From: Pedobacter heparinus DSM 2366
GTDB taxonomy: Bacteria; Bacteroidota; Bacteroidia; Sphingobacteriales; Sphingobacteriaceae
DNA: 64,000 bases
Assembly: GCF_000023825.1 (NCBI RefSeq)
Contig: NC_013061.1
Span: 1,674,001-1,738,000, forward strand
Reading direction: 5' to 3'
Made by a program: the position numbers and the translations under genes. Shown here in pieces: positions 36,793 to 48,148 of the stretch (position 1 is its first letter; every line of letters begins with the position of its first letter). The notes below the pieces were generated by a model. It was not told where the DNA came from. It saw only the letters and a list, made by a program, of their open reading frames with translations, and ran no database searches.

Positions 36793-37713
36793 ATGCCTCC
36801 AGCACCTAGAAAAACACCTGCTTCCAGAAAATCTACTTTCCGTCAAACTTATGAATCAGATGCATCAGGCCGTCCTCGAAGAAAAACAACTCCAAGAAAG
36901 AAAGTTGTAAAAAAAAGAAAGCCATGGCCGGTAGGTCTTAAGTTTTTGATAGCTGCACTATTGCTGATTTTGCTTTCCCCATTCTATTACGGATATATTA
37001 TTAAAGGTTTTTCTTCCACCTGGCGATGGATAAAAGACCTGGGCGAAGATCCCAGTTACCGTACTTACAGCAGCTTTGACATCAGGATACCCAAAGGTTT
37101 TGGTATTCATGGCATTGATGTTTCTTACTATCAGGGCAAAATAGATTGGAAACAGGTTAAGGCCATGAAGGAAGATGATGTTAAGATTGATTTTGCATTT
37201 ATAAAGGCCACTGAAGGTTTGTTTAAAGTAGATCCTTATTTTCAGCGGAATTGGCGTGAAGCACCAAAGGCCGGGGTTGTTTGCGGCGCTTACCATTATT
37301 TCAGGCCGCAAAAACCAGGTGAATGGCAAGCTAAGTTCTTTTTGCAGACCGTTAATTTTGAAGCTGGAGATTTGCCGCCTGTTGTTGATATAGAAGAACT
37401 GGATGGTGTACCGGCCTCAAAAATGAGGGTTCAGTTAGCCGGATTCTTAAAACATATTGAAAAGAAAACTGGTGTTAAACCCATCATTTATACAGGCTTG
37501 TCTTTTTATAAGGACTATCTTCGGGGATATTTTGATGCATATCCACTATGGATCGCACACTATCATCAGCCAAAATTAAAAGTTAGTGAGGCCACAAACT
37601 GGCACTTCTGGCAGCATTCTGATAAAGCTAAAATCTCAGGGATCAACCATGTAGTTGATTTTAATGCATTTAATGGGGACAGCCTGGCATTTGACCGCCT
37701 GCTGATCAAATAA
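36793..37713 (+). CDS. GH25 lysozyme-like membrane-anchored protein
   Basis: A 306-residue protein. Residues 1-45 are very basic (RPRRKTTPRKKVVKKRK), followed by one TM (about residues 48-68) and a periplasmic GH25 domain. GH25 landmarks: HGIDVSYYQGKIDW, FAFIKATEG, GAYHYFRP, and VVDIEE with the catalytic Asp/Glu, ending HVVDFNAFNG. GH25 enzymes cut the MurNAc-GlcNAc bond of peptidoglycan. An inner-membrane anchored form suggests cell-wall remodelling rather than attack on other cells. The start is chosen from the -7 box and the absence of conserved sequence upstream. Confidence 0.87.
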   Translation: MPPAPRKTPASRKSTFRQTYESDASGRPRRKTTPRKKVVKKRKPWPVGLKFLIAALLLILLSPFYYGYIIKGFSSTWRWIKDLGEDPSYRTYSSFDIRIPKGFGIHGIDVSYYQGKIDWKQVKAMKEDDVKIDFAFIKATEGLFKVDPYFQRNWREAPKAGVVCGAYHYFRPQKPGEWQAKFFLQTVNFEAGDLPPVVDIEELDGVPASKMRVQLAGFLKHIEKKTGVKPIIYTGLSFYKDYLRGYFDAYPLWIAHYHQPKLKVSEATNWHFWQHSDKAKISGINHVVDFNAFNGDSLAFDRLLIK

Positions 37714-37760
37714 TAATTAAAAATAATTCTGTAGCTATTCGTAAAAATTAACAATAATGC

Positions 37761-37768
37761 TATATTTG
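37761..37768 (+). promoter_or_regulatory. -7 box for tRNA-Leu
   Basis: TATATTTG, perfect TAnnTTTG, 34 bp before the mature 5' end of the tRNA. Confidence 0.5.
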
Positions 37769-37802
37769 CGCCAAGTAAGGATTTTTCTTTAGTGATGTCA
37801 AT

Positions 37803-37886
37803 GCCCGGATGGCGAAATTGGTAAACGTTGCGGTCTCAGAAGCCGTTGGAGTACAATCCTTGAGAGTTCGAGTCTCTCTTCGGGCA
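37803..37886 (+). tRNA. tRNA-Leu (CAG)
   Basis: An 84 nt class II tRNA. Acceptor GCCCGGA pairs with TTCGGGC (37879-37885) with one G-T; the discriminator is A37886. Anticodon stem GCGGT/GCCGT closes loop CTCAGAA, anticodon CAG, reading CUG. A long variable arm fits leucine. T arm GAGAG-TTCGAGT-CTCTC is at 37862-37878. The 3' CCA is not encoded. Confidence 0.95.
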
Positions 37887-37898
37887 CGTCGAAACTTT

Positions 37899-37930
37899 AA
37901 AGCCTGCAAAACATTGTTTTGCAGGCTTTT
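37899..37930 (+). terminator. Terminator after tRNA-Leu
   Basis: A perfect 14 bp stem, AAAGCCTGCAAAAC and complement, loop ATT, ending in TTTT, 12 bp after the tRNA. Confidence 0.85.
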
Positions 37931-37963
37931 GTTATTGTAAATACCGCCCAATAAATTAATATA

Positions 37964-38146
37964 ATGATCAGATTGAACAATGAAACGCCTTCGGAAGTAT
38001 TGCAGGAAGTAAAGAAGGGTGACCTGGTTACCGATACCTTTAGCAAAACCGGCCTGGTAGAAAGTATAGAAACGGACGACGACGGCTTGTACAAAATCTA
38101 TAGCTTTAACCTGGTTACCGGCCGTACCATTACCATAAAAAAATAA
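37964..38146 (+). CDS. Small hypothetical protein
   Basis: A 60-residue ORF with alternating polar and hydrophobic residues suggesting a small beta-rich domain (KKGDLVTDTF, GLVESIETDD, YKIYSFNLVTGRTITIKK). The opening MIRLNNETPSEVLQEV is acidic. I do not recognise the family. It sits alone between the tRNA terminator and the convergent cls gene. Codon use is like its neighbours, which supports it being real. Confidence 0.6.
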   Translation: MIRLNNETPSEVLQEVKKGDLVTDTFSKTGLVESIETDDDGLYKIYSFNLVTGRTITIKK

Positions 38147-38183
38147 GATATATCCGCACGCCCAACCGGATGGCGTGAAATCT

Positions 38184-39650
38184 TTATAGCAGGGGCGATA
38201 AAAGTCGTGCTGCCTTTTCTATCAATTGTTTGTAGAACGGACGGTCGGCCCATTGTTCCGGATCAATTTTTCTCGCATCTTTCAGATCTTCATAAAAAGC
38301 GGCAGTCAATTCAGAGGCAATTTCAATGTCATATACAATGGCATTTACCTCAAAATTGAGATCAAAACTCCTGAAATCCATATTGGCCGTGCCTACTATT
38401 GCAATTTTCTTGTCGGTTACCATCGTTTTGGCATGTACAAAACCTTTCTGGTACTGGTAGATCTCAACCCCTGCATTTAGTAAATCATTGTAGTAAGATC
38501 TGGCTGCAGCATTTACCAGTACAGAATCAGATTTACCTGGAACGAGGAGCTTTACTGTTATTCCGCTCAGTGAAGCAATCGTCAGTGCATCAAGCAAACT
38601 CTCTCCGGGTATAAAGTAGGGACTGGTGATGAGGATTTCTTCGGTAGCCAGATTTATAGCCTGAAGGATAGAAAATAATATGGTAGGCGACTCCGAATCT
38701 GGTCCGCTTGCAGCAATCTGAACAATTTTGTTGTCTGTCCCGTTTTGCAAAGGCGCTGTCGGAAAAAAGTTGCTGTCCGGCTGCAATACCTCGCTGGCAC
38801 AAAAATTCCAGTCGCACAAAAACAGGTACTGCAGGTATTGCGTTCCGGGACCATCAATGCGCAGGTGCGTATCGCGCCAGTAAACCTGTTTTGGATTCCT
38901 GCCATCATTGATATACCTGTCGCTCACATTAATACCTCCCACAAAAGCAGTTATACCATCAATTACAATAATTTTTCTGTGGTTACGGTAATTCAGCCTG
39001 TTGGCGAAAAGCATGAAATGCACTTTTAGAAAAGGGAAGGCATTTATACCAGCCGCTTTAAGGCGGGGAACTAGTTTTTTACGGATGTCCCGACTGCCAA
39101 AATCGTCATAGATGAAACGTATAGTTACACCTTCTTTTGCTTTTTCAATCAGCAAAGCTTCAATCGCCCTGCCAATTTCATCATCTTCATAAATGTAATA
39201 CTCGATGTGGATATGGTGTCTTGCATTTTTGATGACATGCAGCAGCTCTGGAAATTTCTGTTCCCCATTGATCAGCAGCTTAACTGAATTCTTGGCGGTT
39301 AAAGGGCTCATAGAGTCCTTTAAAACCATAAAGGCCAGTTCTTTATTGCTGATTATAGCAGCGTGGTTTTGCTGAAAGGTCTGTTCCGAATAATTGAGTA
39401 TTCTTTGTTGAAATCTGGCAGCCAGGTCGTCATTTTCATAAAGCTTCTTGCTGTACATTTTCCTGTGGCGGTAGTTGATGCCGAAGGAAAAATAAAAGAT
39501 CATTCCAAAAATAGGTACAAAGACAGCAAATAACAGGTAGGCCAGCGTTTTTGTAGTACTTCTGGTATCATAAATGATGCGCAAGCATACTAAAACCAGG
39601 ATAATTACATACGCAATTTCGCCAATCAGCAGCCAGTTCATATTAGCCAT
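38184..39650 (-). CDS. cls: Cardiolipin synthase (phospholipase D family)
   Basis: A 488-residue PLD-family enzyme joining two phosphatidylglycerols into cardiolipin. Two N-terminal TMs (about residues 5-22 and 36-56) anchor it. The two HKD motifs are HRKIIVIDG with GGINVSDRY (about residue 217) and HAKTMVTD with GTANMDFRSF (about residue 400). Length and topology match ClsA. Its start overlaps the epimerase gene by 13 bp. Confidence 0.92.
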   Translation of the reverse strand: MANMNWLLIGEIAYVIILVLVCLRIIYDTRSTTKTLAYLLFAVFVPIFGMIFYFSFGINYRHRKMYSKKLYENDDLAARFQQRILNYSEQTFQQNHAAIISNKELAFMVLKDSMSPLTAKNSVKLLINGEQKFPELLHVIKNARHHIHIEYYIYEDDEIGRAIEALLIEKAKEGVTIRFIYDDFGSRDIRKKLVPRLKAAGINAFPFLKVHFMLFANRLNYRNHRKIIVIDGITAFVGGINVSDRYINDGRNPKQVYWRDTHLRIDGPGTQYLQYLFLCDWNFCASEVLQPDSNFFPTAPLQNGTDNKIVQIAASGPDSESPTILFSILQAINLATEEILITSPYFIPGESLLDALTIASLSGITVKLLVPGKSDSVLVNAAARSYYNDLLNAGVEIYQYQKGFVHAKTMVTDKKIAIVGTANMDFRSFDLNFEVNAIVYDIEIASELTAAFYEDLKDARKIDPEQWADRPFYKQLIEKAARLLSPLL

Positions 39651-40735
39651 TGCTCACATCCCACCAAAAAATGCGGATCGGCATCTGCACCTATACCAGG
39701 TGTATCGGGTACATCCAGGAAGTAGCCATCATAAGTCAGCCCCCCCAGAACCGGATCTACCAGGTGCCCCAGTAAACAGGTATCCAGGTCAAAAAACACC
39801 ACATTGGGACTCGCTAAAGCAAAATGCAGATTGGCGCTCAAGGCAATCCTGCTTTCCAGCATACTGCCAATCATACATTTAACGCCTGCCTGCAGGGCCG
39901 TTTCATGGATTTTTTGCGCTTCTAAAATGCCACCTGATTTAGAAAATTTGATGTTCAGGTATTCACAGGACTGGCTGTTGATGAGTTTTCGGGCATCGTG
40001 GTGGTTATAGCAGCTTTCATCGGCCATAATTTTAATGGGCGAGTTCAGGCTCAGTTCGGGCAGTTTATCATCGTACCAGGTACGCATGGGTTGTTCACAA
40101 AATTCGATGTTTAAGGGAGCAAGTTCTCCCAGTGCAAAAAGTGCATCATCAAAACTCCATCCCTGGTTGGCATCAAGGCGCAGCACCATATCATCGCCAA
40201 CTGCCTTTCTGATCTGTTTTACACGTTCAATGTCGTCATGGATTTTTTTGCCCAGCTTTATTTTGATGATCCGGCAGCCCTGGTGCTGATATTTGAGCGC
40301 CGAAAGTGCCATATTTTCAGGCGTATCAATGCCAATGGTCATATCGGTTTCGATACTTCGTTTTTGTCCCCCTAAAAACTGGTACAGCGGCAGGTTGGCA
40401 TTTTTTGCCGCAATATCAAACAAAGCCATGTCAAAGGCACTTTTAATGGTGCTGTTGTGTGCCGCATAGCCCAGCAGGTCGTTCATCCGTTCAGGAATAT
40501 CCAGGGGATCTTTACCAATAAGGATCTTTGCAAAATCCTGCGCCATGGCCAGACAGGTTTCCTGTGTTTCGCCAACAATCATAGGGAAGGCAGAGCATTC
40601 GCCAACACCATATATTCCTGCATCGGTGTAGATCCTGATCAGCACGTTCTGCGCAAAGTGCATGGTGCCCGTAGCAATCACAAATGGTTCCATAGGAATG
40701 CTGAAACGGTAAATTTCGGTATGGGTAATCTTCAT
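39638..40735 (-). CDS. Dipeptide epimerase (L-Ala-D/L-Glu epimerase-like)
   Basis: A 365-residue enolase-superfamily enzyme of the muconate-lactonizing/AE-epimerase subgroup. Catalytic lysine K-x-K in RIIKIKLGKK, metal ligands in RLDANQGW, FCEQP and ADESC, and a second catalytic lysine in NIKFSKSGG. Such enzymes epimerise peptidoglycan-derived dipeptides for recycling. The start is the ATG at 40733-40735 (MKITHTEIYRF); ten upstream codons are not conserved. It precedes cls in a two-gene operon. Confidence 0.87.
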   Translation of the reverse strand: MKITHTEIYRFSIPMEPFVIATGTMHFAQNVLIRIYTDAGIYGVGECSAFPMIVGETQETCLAMAQDFAKILIGKDPLDIPERMNDLLGYAAHNSTIKSAFDMALFDIAAKNANLPLYQFLGGQKRSIETDMTIGIDTPENMALSALKYQHQGCRIIKIKLGKKIHDDIERVKQIRKAVGDDMVLRLDANQGWSFDDALFALGELAPLNIEFCEQPMRTWYDDKLPELSLNSPIKIMADESCYNHHDARKLINSQSCEYLNIKFSKSGGILEAQKIHETALQAGVKCMIGSMLESRIALSANLHFALASPNVVFFDLDTCLLGHLVDPVLGGLTYDGYFLDVPDTPGIGADADPHFLVGCEQWLI

Positions 40736-40786
40736 TAGCGTACAATCTTTAACGTAAAAGTACAATTTACTTTTTACCTTTATCCT

Positions 40787-42799
40787 ATGAATACAGAACC
40801 CAATAGCTTAATTAAAGCTTCATCGCCCTATTTGTTACAGCATGCCTATAATCCGGTTAACTGGTATGAATGGGGTGCCGAGGCCCTGCAAAAGGCCAGC
40901 GCAGAAAATAAGCTGATCCTGGTGAGCATTGGTTATTCGGCTTGTCACTGGTGCCATGTAATGGAAAGGGAAAGTTTTGAAAACCATGAGGTTGCTGAAG
41001 TGATGAACAGGCATTTTGTTTGTATAAAGGTAGACAGGGAGGAACGCCCTGATATTGACCAGATCTATATGCTGGCCATACAGCTGATGACAGGAAGCGG
41101 GGGCTGGCCATTAAACTGCATTTGCCTGCCCGATCAGCGGCCAATTTATGGAGGCACTTATTTCAGGAAAGCCGACTGGGTAAATGTATTGGAAAGTGTT
41201 GCCGCAATGTGGGCCAATGAGCCGGATAAGGCTATAGCTTATGCCGACCGCTTAACTGATGGTATTCAAAATGCTGAGAAAATAATACCTCAGATTAAGG
41301 TAGATGAATATACTAAAGCACATTTAACAGCAATTACAGAGCCCTGGAAACGTTATTTTGATATGGCTGAAGGTGGATACAACCGGGCGCCTAAATTTCC
41401 CTTGCCCAATAACTGGCAGTTTATGCTGCGCTATAGTCACCTGATGCAGGATGACGCCACCCATGTATCGGCTTTGCTAACGCTTGAAAAGATGGCAATG
41501 GGTGGTATTTACGATCATGTTGCCGGCGGCTTTTCCCGTTATTCAGTAGATGGCGACTGGCATGTGCCACATTTTGAAAAAATGCTTTACGATAACGGGC
41601 AGCTGATCAGCTTATATGCCGAAGCCTATCAGTACTCCAGGTCGTTGTTGTTTAAAGAAGTGGCAGAAGAAAGTATTGAATGGCTGGAAAGGGAAATGAT
41701 GTCGCCCGAAGGCTTGTTCTATGCTGCGCTTGATGCAGATAGTGAGGGCGTGGAAGGGAAGTTTTATGTTTGGGATAAACCTGACTTTGAGGCAGTACTT
41801 GGAGATGATGCAGATTTGCTGTCCGATTATTTTAATGTTACTGATGAAGGGAACTGGGAAGAAGAGCAGACCAATATCCTGCTCAGAAAGTTTACAGAAG
41901 AGGAATATGCCGAAGTTAAGGGGATATCTGTAGTAGAACTGCTGCAAAAGATAAAGACCGCAAAAATTAAACTGTTACAGGAAAGGAGCAAAAGGATCAG
42001 GCCCGGACTGGATGATAAATGTTTAACGGCCTGGAATGCAATGGCTATAAAAGGACTTGCGGAAAGTGCTGAAATATTTGACCATCCCCATTATTATGAA
42101 ATGGCCAAAAAAGCCGCCTCCTTTATATTGGCCCATGTAAACACTGCCGATGGTGGCCTGTACCGTAATTTTAAAAATGACAAGGCAAGTATTCCGGGAT
42201 TTTTAGATGATTACGCTTTTTTTATTGAAGCATTGATTGCACTTTATGAGGCAGATTTTGATGAAAACTGGCTAAAGGAGGCCAAAAGACTGTGCGATTA
42301 TGTGCTCCTTAATTTTGAAGATGAGCATAGTCCGATGTTGTTCTATACCTCGGCTGCCGGAGAGACTTTAATTGCGCGTAAGCACGAGATTATGGACAAT
42401 GTAGTACCGGCATCCAACTCCGTTATGGCCCAGAACCTTCATAAACTGGGGCTGCTGTTTGATGAGGATGTTTATAGCATTAAAGCCGAAGAGATGCTGG
42501 CCGCCGTCCTTCCGCAGATTAAAACTTATGGGTCGGCTTATTCCAACTGGGCCATACAGCTTTTAAACCAGGTATTTGGTATAAATGAAATTGCGCTGAC
42601 AGGTGCGGCTGTTAAAAAGCAGAAATCGGCCTTCAATGCACACTATATCCCTAATAAAATTACATTAGGAGGAACAAAATCCCAGCTTCCGTTGTTAAAA
42701 GATAAGCAAAGCATTGAAACAAAAATCTATATTTGCCGAAATAAAGTATGCCAGTTGCCAGTAGCTACTGTTGATGAAGCATTAAAATTGATAAATTAA
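40787..42799 (+). CDS. DUF255 / YyaL-like thioredoxin-domain protein
   Basis: A 670-residue protein. Residues 1-160 are a thioredoxin-like DUF255 domain with CHWCH (Cys53, Cys56) in [16 protein letters not shown]. Residues about 190-640 are helical repeats of the six-hairpin type. The family (YyaL, SPATA20) is widespread from bacteria to mammals and its biochemical role is unknown. No signal peptide, so cytoplasmic. The ATG is 4 bp after a near-consensus TACCTTTA box. It is followed 12 bp later by slyD. Confidence 0.87.
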   Translation: MNTEPNSLIKASSPYLLQHAYNPVNWYEWGAEALQKASAENKLILVSIGYSACHWCHVMERESFENHEVAEVMNRHFVCIKVDREERPDIDQIYMLAIQLMTGSGGWPLNCICLPDQRPIYGGTYFRKADWVNVLESVAAMWANEPDKAIAYADRLTDGIQNAEKIIPQIKVDEYTKAHLTAITEPWKRYFDMAEGGYNRAPKFPLPNNWQFMLRYSHLMQDDATHVSALLTLEKMAMGGIYDHVAGGFSRYSVDGDWHVPHFEKMLYDNGQLISLYAEAYQYSRSLLFKEVAEESIEWLEREMMSPEGLFYAALDADSEGVEGKFYVWDKPDFEAVLGDDADLLSDYFNVTDEGNWEEEQTNILLRKFTEEEYAEVKGISVVELLQKIKTAKIKLLQERSKRIRPGLDDKCLTAWNAMAIKGLAESAEIFDHPHYYEMAKKAASFILAHVNTADGGLYRNFKNDKASIPGFLDDYAFFIEALIALYEADFDENWLKEAKRLCDYVLLNFEDEHSPMLFYTSAAGETLIARKHEIMDNVVPASNSVMAQNLHKLGLLFDEDVYSIKAEEMLAAVLPQIKTYGSAYSNWAIQLLNQVFGINEIALTGAAVKKQKSAFNAHYIPNKITLGGTKSQLPLLKDKQSIETKIYICRNKVCQLPVATVDEALKLIN

Positions 42800-42811
42800 A
42801 AAAACATCACA

Positions 42812-43312
42812 ATGAGTATTAAACCCAATACAGTAGTATCATTAACGTACGAGTTGCATACGACTAATGAAGAAGGACAGCAAGTTTTTGTAGAAAAAGC
42901 GGATAAGGAAAATGCACTCGTTTTTTTATATGGTACAGGAATGATGCTGCCAAAATTTGAAGAACATTTAAGCGGTTTAAACGTTGGCGATGAGTACAGT
43001 TTTGAGCTTTCTGCAGCTGATGGCTACGGAGAAATTGATCCGGGTGCTTTTGCTGACCTGCCAAAAGATATGTTTAAAGATGTTGAATTGCCAGCCGTTG
43101 GTGATGTGATTCCTTTGCAGGACAACCAGGGAAACCATTTCCGGGCTGGCGTTACTGCCGTTCATGAAGATGTGGTTGCTGTCGACCTGAACCACCCTAT
43201 GGCTGGTAAAAACCTGATTTTTGCAGGTGAGATTTTAAGTGTACGTGAAGCTACCCAGGAAGAGCTGAGCCATGGTCATGCCCATGGTGCTGATGGTCAC
43301 TCCGGTCACTAA
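42812..43312 (+). CDS. slyD: SlyD-type FKBP peptidyl-prolyl isomerase
   Basis: A 166-residue FKBP with the inserted-in-flap domain (about residues 70-120; DPGAFADLPKDMF), the FLYGTGMMLPKFEEHLSGL isomerase segment, and a short His-rich end (HGHAHGADGHSGH). SlyD catalyses proline isomerisation and binds nickel or zinc through its tail; in E. coli it helps hydrogenase nickel delivery. The tail here is short, so metal capacity is probably low. Probably cotranscribed with the DUF255 gene. Confidence 0.9.
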   Translation: MSIKPNTVVSLTYELHTTNEEGQQVFVEKADKENALVFLYGTGMMLPKFEEHLSGLNVGDEYSFELSAADGYGEIDPGAFADLPKDMFKDVELPAVGDVIPLQDNQGNHFRAGVTAVHEDVVAVDLNHPMAGKNLIFAGEILSVREATQEELSHGHAHGADGHSGH

Positions 43313-43325
43313 ATAGCATTACATT

Positions 43326-43371
43326 TTTTTTCAAATTCTGTAAGCAGTACTGCTTACAGAATTTGAAAAAA
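43326..43371. terminator. Bidirectional terminator, 46 bp palindrome
   Basis: A perfect palindrome centred at 43348/43349, with T-tracts and A-tracts at its ends and core CTGTAAGCAG. It ends slyD (43312) on the plus strand and the CxxC protein gene (43406) on the minus strand. Confidence 0.85.
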
Positions 43372-43405
43372 TAATAGAATTCCCGCTTAGGAACTTATGA
43401 AGTCA

Positions 43406-43849
43406 TTATATAGCTTTTGCAGCAACGAGTGCAATAGGTGGGTTGTCCATCGCATTGCCGGGAATTAATTTAAGCGTACCTTTAACTGTTACCGTTTTAT
43501 AAGTAAATTTAATGGGCTCGGCCATTTCTACCAGTACCATAATAGGAACACCATTTTTTCCACAGTAAAAGCATTGGTTGATGGGAAGGGTGGATAACAT
43601 GAACCTGGTTTGTTTCATGCCATCTTTGATGGGTACAATATAACCCTCAAGTTCAAATGGCTTGTTGGCATATTTTTTTATTTCAGGACTAAATATAGCC
43701 TGCATTTCAGTGTCTTTAACAATTTTGAAATCTACCCCGCCAACGATCTCCCAGTTGTCAGAGTTGATCTGGTCATCGGGGTTGTGCTGTGCTTTAACGG
43801 CAAAGCCTGTAAAAAGCAGGGCAATAAATATCAATTTCTTTATCATCAT
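43406..43849 (-). CDS. Secreted DUF3299-like CxxC protein
   Basis: A 147-residue protein with a signal peptide (residues 1-20, cleaved near VKAQ). The mature part contains ELEGYIVPI, TRFMLSTLP and NQCFYCG with Cys93 and Cys96. This resembles DUF3299 proteins, which are often the secreted partner of a LolD/FtsX-type ABC transporter, as in the zinc-regulated zrg cluster of Vibrio. The resemblance is from memory. The CxxC may bind metal or form a disulfide. It begins 26 bp after the permease gene and is the last of three genes. Confidence 0.7.
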   Translation of the reverse strand: MMIKKLIFIALLFTGFAVKAQHNPDDQINSDNWEIVGGVDFKIVKDTEMQAIFSPEIKKYANKPFELEGYIVPIKDGMKQTRFMLSTLPINQCFYCGKNGVPIMVLVEMAEPIKFTYKTVTVKGTLKLIPGNAMDNPPIALVAAKAI

Positions 43850-43875
43850 TTTCCTGGTCTGATCGTTTGTTAGGG

Positions 43876-45072
43876 TTAATTTTTCGCTAATATCTTTGAA
43901 ATGTTTGATCTGTAAGCCTGTGCTGCCGGTATGATCGCTGCAAATATACCAATAGAAAGCCCTGCAAAAAACAAATATATCTCATTGGAAAGTAAAACAA
44001 AGCCAGTTAGCTGGGCCTGGCTGCTTTCCTGGTTGCTGCCAATAAACTCTAGTGCCAAATGTCCTAAGGCCATCCCAATTAATGTGCCTGCCAGTGTAAG
44101 CATCATACCTTCTGCAATAACAATCAGAGAAATTTTTGTCCTGGAGGCTCCTAAAGTGCGCATAATGGCCAGGTCGTAACTGCGCTCTTTTAAAGAGTTG
44201 TAGAGATTTACAAATACACTGATGGCAGCAATAAGCATAATCAGCACAGCAAACCACTGCAGCGTATCTATACCTACGCCTATTAAAGAGAACAAGCGGG
44301 TGCTTTCCTGTGCAGGAGAGGCGGCCTGCATATTTGTGGTTTCATTAACCAGTCGCGGAAACATGGCTACCGACATAGGAGAGCGGTATTGGATCAGTAA
44401 TGATGTCAGTTCGCGCTGCCCCTCATCATCAGCATGGTCATGGTCACCTTCTTCATGCTCATCATGCATTCTCCAAACACTGGCCACATTGGTCAGGATC
44501 AGGTTATCGGTCACATTTCCCTGGGCTTCCAGGATTCCGGTTACGGTGTAAGGGCGATTTTTATGTACATCGGTATTGCCTGTTAATCCATGGGCACCAT
44601 AAAAGGTATCCCCGATTTTCAGGTGCAGGGTTTTGGCTACAGCCGTGCCAATGGTAGTTTCAAAGTCATGCCGCCAGAATTTTCCCTCTTTTATTTTTAG
44701 TTTGTACAGGCTCACAAAATTACTGTCGGTGCCCACTATACGCGTACCATTGTAATTGTCGCCCAATGCCAGGGGTACCGCTCTTTTTACAAAAGGACTG
44801 TGTGCAAGTTCCAGGGCCTCTTTTAAGGGGATATTTCCGGTAGGGAAATCAATATAATAAATACTACTGAGTATCAGTTGCAATGGGCTGCCTTTGGCAC
44901 CAACCACCAGGTCTATATCCTTTGAGTTGTTTTCCAGTTTTTCGCCAATTTGTGCAGATGCCAAAAGCAAAATGGTGAGAATACCGGTGCCAAAGGCAAT
45001 AAGTATGATATTAAGCGCTGCAGAGAGGGGTTTGGACCATAAACTTTTCCAGCTGATTTTTAATGGGCTCAT
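43876..45072 (-). CDS. FtsX-like ABC transporter permease
   Basis: A 398-residue MacB/FtsX-type permease. TM1 is at about residues 18-40, then a large periplasmic domain, then three TMs from about residue 265 to 390. The periplasmic domain holds an acidic and His-rich stretch at residues 203-218 (HDEHEEGDHDHADDEG), typical of metal-binding loops. This class usually moves lipoproteins or transmits force to the periplasm rather than importing solutes. It overlaps the ATPase gene by 4 bp (ATGA). Confidence 0.85.
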   Translation of the reverse strand: MSPLKISWKSLWSKPLSAALNIILIAFGTGILTILLLASAQIGEKLENNSKDIDLVVGAKGSPLQLILSSIYYIDFPTGNIPLKEALELAHSPFVKRAVPLALGDNYNGTRIVGTDSNFVSLYKLKIKEGKFWRHDFETTIGTAVAKTLHLKIGDTFYGAHGLTGNTDVHKNRPYTVTGILEAQGNVTDNLILTNVASVWRMHDEHEEGDHDHADDEGQRELTSLLIQYRSPMSVAMFPRLVNETTNMQAASPAQESTRLFSLIGVGIDTLQWFAVLIMLIAAISVFVNLYNSLKERSYDLAIMRTLGASRTKISLIVIAEGMMLTLAGTLIGMALGHLALEFIGSNQESSQAQLTGFVLLSNEIYLFFAGLSIGIFAAIIPAAQAYRSNISKILAKN

Positions 45073-45698
45073 GCTAATTGGTAAGTGTTTGTAAAGGCAT
45101 CTTTTACTCTTTTATCGTGGGTAGCTACCACTAATGTAGCCTGGTTAATGTCCGATTGGTGCAGGAGTAAGGCCAGTACTGCAGCAGCATTTTTATCATC
45201 CAGACTTGAAGTAGGCTCGTCTGCGATGATCAGGGTAGGTTTGTTGATCACTGCACGGGCTATAGAAACCCTTTGCAACTGGCCCTGACTCAGCTCGTTG
45301 GGATAGGCCTCTTTTTTTTCGGCTATACCCAAAGAACTCAGAACTTCATGCACACGGTTTAAATCTGCAGGCAGGCCGGCAAAACTTTGGGCCAGTACCA
45401 GGTTATCTGAAATATTTAAGCTTTTGATCAGGTGGGGTCGCTGGAATATAATGCCGATGTTCCGACCCCTGAACTGGTCCAGCTTTTTGGAAGATAAATT
45501 ATAAATAGAAGTTTCATTGATCCTTACCTCACCGGCTTCAGGTTTCAATATACCGGTAAGTATGTGCAGGAGCGTAGTTTTTCCACTGCCAGATTCGCCA
45601 AGTAGCAGCCATTGTTCAGCTTTATTGATTTGCCAGTCTTTAAACGCAATAGCTTTTCCCCCTGGATAATGATGCGAAAGTGATGTTAATGAGATCAT
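45069..45698 (-). CDS. LolD-like ABC transporter ATP-binding protein
   Basis: A 209-residue ABC ATPase: Walker A GESGSGKTTLL, signature LSQGQLQR, Walker B LIIADEPTSSLD, H-loop ATHDKR. The class is the LolD/MacB group that pairs with FtsX-like permeases. It is the first gene of the operon with the permease and the CxxC protein. Its promoter carries a 32 bp inverted repeat at 45717-45748. Confidence 0.9.
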   Translation of the reverse strand: MISLTSLSHHYPGGKAIAFKDWQINKAEQWLLLGESGSGKTTLLHILTGILKPEAGEVRINETSIYNLSSKKLDQFRGRNIGIIFQRPHLIKSLNISDNLVLAQSFAGLPADLNRVHEVLSSLGIAEKKEAYPNELSQGQLQRVSIARAVINKPTLIIADEPTSSLDDKNAAAVLALLLHQSDINQATLVVATHDKRVKDAFTNTYQLA

Positions 45699-45716
45699 GT
45701 CTATTCTATGCTCCTG

Positions 45717-45748
45717 TTGTGTGTGCTATACAAAAATAGCATACACAA
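45717..45748 (-). promoter_or_regulatory. Inverted repeat over the -7 box of the ABC operon (putative operator)
   Basis: Two 13 bp arms, TTGTGTGTGCTAT (45717-45729) and ATAGCATACACAA (45736-45748), match as an inverted repeat at 12 of 13 positions around a 6 bp spacer. The minus-strand -7 box TATTTTTG (45731-45738) lies at its centre, so a bound protein would block transcription. TGCTAT also recurs at 45761 and 45781. Confidence 0.6.
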
Positions 45749-45825
45749 TTTAATTGCCTATGCTATTCATGTAAAGTATTTGCTATTTACAAAAGCTTGT
45801 CATAAAACAAAGTTTTGTAATAGCC

Positions 45826-48089
<2,264 letters not shown>

Positions 48090-48112
48090 ACATTTCCATT
48101 GGCCTTTAATTC

Positions 48113-48120
48113 TATTTTTG
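48113..48120 (+). promoter_or_regulatory. -7 box for the nitroreductase gene
   Basis: TATTTTTG, perfect TAnnTTTG, 28 bp before the ATG at 48149. Confidence 0.5.
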
Positions 48121-48148
48121 CAGACATACGATCGCTCGGTTAAGAATT

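Noticed and set aside
37803..37930. tRNA-Leu as integration site of a mobile element
   Set aside because: No integrase, no repeat of the tRNA 3' end downstream, and ordinary genes follow.
45782..45824. Inverted repeat GCTATTTACAAAA / TTTTGTAATAGC after the ABC-F gene as a terminator
   Set aside because: The stem has a bulge, an 18 nt loop and no T-tract on the minus strand; kept only as context for the TGCTAT motifs.
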